A stretch of DNA of 64,000 nucleotides from Pollenia angustigena (Eukaryota > Arthropoda > Insecta > Diptera > Polleniidae), in the NCBI GenBank assembly GCA_930367215.1, contig OV884056.1, positions 39,742,308 to 39,806,307 on the forward strand. Reading direction: 5' to 3'. The position numbers were made by a program, and so were the translations under genes. Of this stretch, positions 57,594-64,000 are shown one piece after another. The notes beneath the pieces are model-generated. The model did no database searches. It worked only from the letters and a program-made list of their open reading frames with translations, and was not told where the DNA came from. Within the stretch, counting starts at the first letter, position 1; each line of letters opens with the position of its first letter.

Positions 57594-57622
57594 GTTATTG
57601 TTGTTGTTGTTGTTGTTGTTAT
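57594..57622. repeat. TTG trinucleotide microsatellite
   Basis: About eight consecutive TTG units; it gives rise to spurious poly-Val / poly-Asn open frames on the two strands. Confidence 0.8.
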
Positions 57623-58317
57623 TTGGACAGGGCACGTGCATATCATCATCATCGCATGGGAAGGACATCAGCAGAAAACAACAAAACATGTAAAGAAATT
57701 GGTAAAGAATACAAATGATTGTGAATTTAATACTTGTATATTATGGTTTTTATGATAAAACTCTTGACGTTGTTGTAAGTAATTACATTATATAAACATA
57801 ACAATAATTTACATGTATGTAAATGTAATATACATGTATGTGTGTTTGTATGTAGATTTTAAATGTTTCAGGTATTTTGTAACTAAATTGACATTTTCTA
57901 CAAAGACGTGTTTGTGTCGAATATCGTGATATAATTATATTATTATTGTCAATTACATAAATGTGAAATTAATTAATAAAATCTCAAATGACTTTAGTTT
58001 CATATTGCCAGATTAACTTAATGTTTTTTTATAGTAATAACAAAAGTGGTATTTACCAAATAGAAAAGTACAATTGGAGCAAGGCCTACCATATCGCTTA
58101 AACGATAGCACCATGAAAAATCTCAGATATTATTTATTTTAAAATGGCTAAACTTGTTTTATTAAGAAACCTAAACAAGTTGATGTATACCGCACACCTA
58201 GTGCAAAAGCGACTCTACTCAAAAATTAATTTTTTAGAAATCAAAAAATTACTGTTTTGTCTTTAAAAAAATAGTTTAAAACAAATCTTTGGACCATTTA
58301 TTAGAAAATCCATACAG

Positions 58318-58558
58318 GGGCCTAATTCTGGCAATCGTTATCGAGTTCTTTCTCGATTCGAAAGCAATTTTATTTCTTATTCTTTTAGTCGATACTGTAC
58401 GAATCGAAATTATTTTTTCAGTATTGCGACACTCAAATTAATGCTTTATTACACTGAAAAAATAATTCCGATTCGTTGAGTATTGACTTAAATAATAAGA
58501 TATTAAATAGCTTTCGAATCGAGAAACTACTCGATCACCACTGCCAGAATCAGGTCCC
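58318..58558. mobile_element. 241-bp MITE, GGGCCTAATTCTGGCA ends
   Basis: The ends GGGCCTAATTCTGGCAATCG and CTGCCAGAATCAGGTCCC are inverted, continuing inward as TTTCTCGATTCGAAAGC and GCTTTCGAATCGAGAAA. Non-coding. Confidence 0.7.
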
Positions 58559-59192
58559 AGATTATGTTCCAAAAAGTTTTTTCTTTTTTTAAGTATTTAT
58601 ACACAAGATAATGAAAAGTTTTTAGTTATGACGAATTATTTGCACAAGTTATTGAATTATTTTAAGTTGAATTCTTTTTAACAGCAAAAAATACGCTGAT
58701 ATTGTTTCTAAAAATAAACAAGTGTATTGTGCATAGTTTAGGCTTATAAACCCAAAAATAAAAATTATGATTTAAATCACTTTTGATAGAGGTTTGCGAT
58801 ATATATAAAATTAAGCTTATCAGACCCACTTTAAACTGATTGCGCGGTATTCATAGCAGTGTTACCACCAGTAAAATTCAAAATTACACTTGAGATGAAG
58901 CAAAACTACCCGATTTAAATGAAATTACACCTGATATAAAATTGAAGTTCTATTTAATAAAAAGACATTTACAAAGAAGCAAAAACACAACAAACTCATT
59001 GAATGAAGATCAATATAAGTCAAACTTTTACGATTCTTATTGTAATTTTAAATAAATTAACAAAAATAACATTAAAGACTTAAAAACAATTAATAAAACA
59101 TTAAATAAAACTCATAAAATAATAAGTTTAACTTCCACATTTGGTTGCATATACCTAGGGAAGGTTCTATATGCTCATTGCCATTCCTTTAT

Positions 59193-59530
59193 AATGGGTG
59201 TTTTTTAGCCCCATAGAGCTTACGAACGGTTAGCTGTCAAAAAAACTGTCATACTGATTTCACTTTTTGCTCAGGCACATCATCATGAATAGATTCATGC
59301 TTGAACAACGCCATAAAATTGTCCAAATTTACTTTGAAATTCAGTTATCGATTTTCACAACTTATAGGCGACTTCATGATAAAACTGTCGCAGCTTATTT
59401 TTTCACAAAAAAGGCGATATGTTGATTTAGAGAAAATAAACTGACAATTAGACTTCAAGACCGTCCGATGTGACACCTCGTATACCTTTTTAGCTTACAA
59501 AATGCCTGCAGGGTTTATTTCAACTATCCC
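59193..59530 (+). pseudogene. Decayed Tc1/mariner-superfamily remnant
   Basis: The left end AATGGGTGTTTTTTAG resembles the TIR of the element at 36231. An ATG at 59285 encodes MNRFMLEQRHKIVQIYFEIQ, parallel to the MNRLTDEQRL start of that element. Near 59,465 SDVTPRIPF-like sequence resembles the region around the last catalytic Asp. Everything between is lost and frames are broken. Confidence 0.5.
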
Positions 59531-60429
59531 TTCCATAATTCAGTTTTACAACTGTAAAGGACGTTAATTATTCTTCAAACTAAAGCATTACAAAGTTGCA
59601 AGATAAAAATAAAATTAATTATATGTTGGGATATTGGAAACATTTCTTCTCCCGGGCTATTTTTTAGTTTGAATAACTTTTTTCAATAAACTTTAGGTTA
59701 TAAATCACTATGAAATGCATCTTTATCCAGATCTAAGGGCCCATCTTGCGACATTCATTACCAAACTTTTGAAAATATATATTTCATGATTGAAGTCTTT
59801 TCTTTAAAAGAAGCCGACACTTTGGTTCAGAAGGCTGTGCATTTTTTAGCAACAATATTTAAAAAGAAATAAATGTCATCACTAAAATCGAATCTTTATT
59901 TTATTTGGGTATCTGAGGTAAGAATTTCAAATAACTCCTGAATTACACCTAAGATAAATTATCCACGCTCTACCCACGACAGTAAAAATTATACCAAATT
60001 CGGGTAATTACCCACAAAGTGGCAACACTGATTCATAGAGAATAAATCGTCCTGATCGGTGTAACGTTTTCTAAGCGTACATTTGTAGGTATCCCAAAAA
60101 CAACAAAACTAGTGGCAGAGAACGTGGAAAAAGAGAAAAAGTTCACTCTACCTGTTAATTGTCAAGCTTAAATGGTACTATCTAAATATTAAGCGTTTTC
60201 AGAAAATCAATTAAATTCCTCATGAATGAGTTCAGGGTGAGATTTTACTGGGTTATGGACTGATTATAGACAGTTCGGCAGGTAAAACTTGGGAAGTTTG
60301 TTCAGATTGGAATGGATTCATGGTTTTTCCAATCATGTATGATTAATGAAAATTTTAGAGTGTTAAGAACCGTTTGGTCGGAAATAAGAATAAAACAAAC
60401 TCTGCACTACTCATTACTAGAACAGTAGG

Positions 60430-60780
60430 GGGATTCTTAAAAACCATGTGAGATAAGGCCATGATCTCAATTGAATGGGAGATAAAGCCATAATGGCCTT
60501 ATTGCCCAATCATTGAGGGGTAAGGTCATATTTACAATTTTGCGAAATGAGAGATATAGCCATTTCTTCGCAAATGAGAGATAAAGCCATATTTTTTCAG
60601 AAAATTGTTATGCATGGTGTAAACATTCTGTAAAAGGGAAAATCCTTAGTGATCATTTAAAAAAACATTTTTTTATTCTTGTGACGCACACAGGAAAACT
60701 TTATTCAGCCGCTTCCTGCTGGAGGAAAAAATTTGCCCTCAGGATTCTAATGAGGATTGCAGTGAAATAGTTCTAAGGCA
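60430..60780. repeat. Repeat with GATAAAGCCAT words, related to 34.2-34.75 kb
   Basis: GAGATAAAGCCATAATGGCC, TGAGAGATATAGCCATTTC and the AGGAAAACTTTATTCAGC word correspond to sequences at 34,620-34,745 and 34,237-34,256. No terminal repeats recognised. Confidence 0.4.
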
Positions 60781-61049
60781 CATCGCATTTTTGTGGGTTG
60801 TGTGGGGATGAAGAGGAACATAAAACAGTAAATTATAAACTATGCCACTGTCCTGGACTACAAAGACGAAGGTTGAAATGGTTGCGTAGGCAATTCCTCT
60901 ATTAACTATACAAAATCCCAAACCCCTGAGTGCAGGCTTTGATTAGGTTTGTTATGGAATTAGCTGGCTTAGGGACAATCTTTGAATGTTCTTTATAAAC
61001 TTCCTACGGCTTTCAGTATCCTCTAATCAGCATTAATGCCGATAGAATT

Positions 61050-61710
61050 CCTATATATATTTTAGTGAACGGAAGAGTGAAAGTTGGAAACCACAATTTT
61101 GAGGTAGTCAATGATTTTATCTACCTCGGCACCACCATAAACAAAACAAACAACATCAGTTTTGAGTTAAAACGAAGAACAATCCTGGCTAATAGAAGCT
61201 ACTTCGGACTAAGCAAGCAATTTAAGAACAAAACTATAGAAAGTGACACAGATATTAGACTGTGCTGTTATATGGATCTGTAGCATTGGTACTTGTGAAA
61301 GCAGACTTGGCAGTAATTGTAATATTCAAAAAAAAAACTCTTCGTAAAACTTATGGACCAATCGGCGTTGACGAAAATATTGGTGTCGTATGAACCAATA
61401 GCAGTACGATTTATATGCCGCCATCGACGTAGCTAAGCGCATTAAATTGCAGCGATTAGTTGGCTAGGTCATGTTGTGAGAATAAACGAAGATGCTGCAT
61501 CTTAAAGGTCATTTGAATACGAACCTAGTGACGATTCACACAAAAGTGAAAGAGCAAAACTCCAGTAGAAAAATCAGCTGGAGGAAAATATCACGAAACA
61601 TGGTGTCACAAATTGGAGAATAAGCGCAGAAGATCAAAGCGCTTAGAAATCTATTCTTCTTTTTGCTGCTGAAACCAATGTTCTGCAACAGCCGACTAAG
61701 CTAGTAAGTA
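61050..61710 (+). pseudogene. Non-LTR retrotransposon RT C-terminal region and tail
   Basis: The frame 61065-61283 reads VNDFIYLGTTINKTNNISFE and LKRRTILANRSYFGLSKQFK, the conserved stretch following the RT domain in a widespread insect LINE group. Broken frames after it still read LYGS..., TLRKTYGPIGVD, DVAKRIKLQRLVG*GHVVRI and QLEENITKHGVTNWR to about 61,640. The 3' end is GCTAGTAAGTAAGTA, a simple-repeat tail. The catalytic RT core is absent, and several stops and frameshifts are present. Confidence 0.68.
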
Positions 61711-63100
61711 AGTATTTACTGAGGGGATTTAAGCTACCCTTCCTGAGCTACCTACCAAAAATTGAGCTTTCTTTAGTGATATTTCAAATACCTATCAACT
61801 TCTTGTAGTGACTTACAGCATTAAGTGTGATAAGTTAAAGAATTATATCTAGGTTTAAAGTTTTTCTGTGTTTCCATTTGCTTTAGAACAGTGTGCACTA
61901 AATCGAATAAAAATGTTATTTTTAAATCAAAATTAGAACAAAAAAACCAACAAGTTGTCGCTGTTGAAGATTTATTGTACCTCAAATATAAGACAACTGA
62001 ACGACAGACAGACAGAAATAGATTGATTGCCTAAGAATTTTACGAGGAACATAATTTGCATTCTTACTGAATGCTTGGAATTGAATCGCAAAATCAACAT
62101 TCCCCACATCTTTTTGGTAGTTAGTGGTTATAAAAAGATGTTAATTGAAATACTATCCGCACTTATAATGGGAAATACATTTATTTCGAATAAATAACCT
62201 CTTACACATTTATAAAGTACTCTTTCTGTTTATATAATTGTTTATGATGTAAAAGTACTCTTCAGAACTACGACCTTTAAGAAGAAACAACTAATTTAAC
62301 TAAGTTTTACCTTTATTTCCCCTGTCAGGAACTCCAAACAAAACGTTGACAATGACAGTTACACATTCTATTATAAAAACGAATAAACAATGACAACAAT
62401 CAAATAGAGAGAGAGGTGGTGCCAATTCATTGCAACACAACACACAGACAGTACATGACAGAAACAATTCACTAAAATAACAATATAAGAAGCAAAATAA
62501 ATATAAGAAATAAATAAAATAAATGGAAACGGTAGAAAATAAATATAAAACATTGTGTGAACTCATGTGAAATCAAATGAAACTGCACACGTTAAAAGAA
62601 TTGTTTATACGGATGTTGGTACTTTGGAACATTAAACCAATACTCGGTACGGAATTGTATGTGTACACAAATGTTTCAAGTTATTGACAGCAGAAAAAAA
62701 GTAAATAAATGGCAATAAAAAAAGGTGAGAGAATTCTTTTAAAAGACCACTATATAAATCAAATAGTATTATTTTTATTTCTGTTTATTTATTACAATTT
62801 ATTTGCAGCATTTAATCAAAGTGGGAAGTATGTGGATATTTATATTTAAAGCAAATTAGTAATGTTCATTGGATGTACAGACACAAATGTTTTCTGGACA
62901 TTAGAGATACTTTATGTAGGCGATATTAGTAAAAATATGCTTTGAATCCAAAATTTTAAAAATAAAATAGCAATTCCTAGAAAATTTTTTGACATATTTT
63001 TTCTACAAAAAATTTTTTCTTGAACAACAAATTCTACTATAGATCGAGGTGTATTTCACATTTCGGCTGAAGTGTGTAGAACTTTAAAATATAGAACGTA
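61711..63100. other. AT-rich spacer, no exon recognised
   Basis: I looked for further minus-strand Ig exons of the dpr-type gene here and found none. The frame at 62300-62566 is hydrophobic and repeat-like, without splice context. Confidence 0.4.
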
Positions 63101-63109
63101 GCCTCACCT

Positions 63110-63300
63110 TTTAGTATAATGATCGACTAAGAAATACTTGCTAAATCGATTTAACGATGTCCGTCCGGCTGGCTAGCTGTCCATATACAGCTTTTATGTG
63201 CAAAGTACAGGTCGCAACTTTTAAGATAATTTGCTGAAATTTTGTACATTCGCTTTAATTGTCATAACGATAAAGCCTATTTAAAATAGTGAGAATCTGT
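63110..63300 (+). repeat. Fragment of mini-me-like family B
   Basis: AACGATGTCCGTCCGGCTGG and GCAAAGTACAGGTCGCAACT match 25,260-25,335 and 33,019-33,079. Ends and tandem blocks are missing. Confidence 0.6.
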
Positions 63301-63538
63301 CATTTAACACATCAACACTACAATCCTATTTCTAGAATAAAGTCATTGTGCGCATTACCTTTATAAAATTATGTTTTTTCTTTCATAATTTACTTACTGA
63401 AACTTCAGATATAAGACTATTATATTATTATAGACAAACAATAATTAATCAAATCTTATTTTAATTCCTAAGCTTACGTTCTTCCAAGACCTGACGAAAA
63501 TTCTCGATTACATAGCTGCATAGCGCATTTCTGAAAAA

Positions 63539-64000
63539 CTTACGTTAGCTACCTTCGTGTGTGGTATTTCACACATATGCAATGTCTGTCCACTTTGCAG
63601 TGGCGCCATAGTCCGTTTGTAATCAAAGTCTTGATTAACGTAATATTAATGATGTAAATATCCCGTTGGTGATCAACAACAAACCATACAAAGCTTATAT
63701 AAGCACTTACTTTATAAAACAAACATAACATGCAGTTCGCGACAATATTAAAAATATTCACACTTGCCGACGGAAAATTTTGTCTCTAGTGCAAATTACA
63801 TTGAAACTTCATATGTGTGGAAAACCACACACGAGGGTAGCTTATGTAAGTTCTTAATTATTCCGTTACCAAAATATATTTCTTTATCAAAAAATGTGTT
63901 TTCAGTATTTAATTGATATTGCTAACAAAGTCAAGAAGTTTCTTTAGTGTACAAATTATTAATTTTGTGTTGTTTTCAACACAAGGGTGACTTAAGGGTA
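63539..64000 (+). repeat. Repeat family with CACACATATG subterminal inverted words
   Basis: CTTACGTTAGCTACCTTCGT...TTTCACACATATG (63540-63582) and CATATGTGTGG...GAGGGTAGCTTATGTAAG (63810-63850) are inverted. The 63,660-64,000 part is the inverted counterpart of 9975-10312. It runs off the window end, where TTTTCAACACAAGGGTGAC appears. Confidence 0.6.

Noticed and set aside
57555..57755. Poly-Val / poly-Asn frames
   Set aside because: Products of the TTG microsatellite, not coding.
62300..62566. 88-codon minus-strand frame as membrane protein
   Set aside because: Hydrophobicity comes from T-rich low-complexity sequence; no homologous pattern or splice context.
57486..64000. Further exons of the dpr-type gene
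   Set aside because: I looked on the minus strand for Ig motifs (Cys-strand, W, YTC) with splice sites and found none I could support; upstream exons probably lie beyond the window.

Overview
The window is AT-rich eukaryotic DNA. It looks like the genome of a higher fly (calyptrate or related Diptera): it carries two spliced exons of an insect dpr-type immunoglobulin gene, jockey-like and other insect non-LTR retrotransposons, and degenerate piggyBac, Tc1/mariner, hAT and Transib elements. I see no bacterial operons, rRNA, CRISPR array or intact tRNA gene.

Host gene. On the minus strand, an internal exon at 57380-57485 encodes the end of an Ig domain with the signature DTGNYTCSPSNSPS. The terminal coding exon is at 29612-29727. 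They join in frame (Asn-Gly-Glu-Ser-Ser) across consensus splice sites. This makes 29728-57379 one 27.65-kb intron of a dpr family gene (called zig-8-like in many fly annotations). Earlier exons lie beyond the window or were not recognised between 57.5 and 64 kb.

1-29.6 kb, downstream of the gene, is a mosaic of mobile DNA: a Transib/RAG1-like transposase fragment (63-704); fold-back elements with tRNA-like cores (4087-5066, 9616-9912); a 117-bp tandem array (5085-5690); MITEs that carry a tRNA-like, SINE-like insert (7208-8221, 27049-27665); two copies of one hAT element (11220 and 22830); a composite 12013-14779 element; a 2-kb element with 250-310 bp inverted repeats and a spliced Cys-rich ORF of unrecognised function (14788-16817); a MITE rich in hairpins (17728-18157); mini-me-like elements; and a degraded LINE end.

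29.7-57.4 kb, the intron, holds a jockey-like LINE with an internal deletion, Tc1/mariner and piggyBac remnants, a stack of nested transposons at 41292-46324 (piggyBac > 3.9-kb element with subterminal repeats > hAT-like > hAT-like), several TTAA or TA MITEs, a second LINE 3' end, and a Harbinger-like element holding a mini-me copy. 57.5-64 kb has more MITEs, a decayed mariner, another LINE 3' end and a repeat family shared with 10 kb and 16.9 kb.

Every transposable-element coding region seen here is broken except possibly the ORF at 15469-15954, so most of the window is decayed or non-autonomous mobile DNA around one long-intron neuronal gene. Several insertions are supported by target-site duplications or by paralogous empty sites inside the same window.
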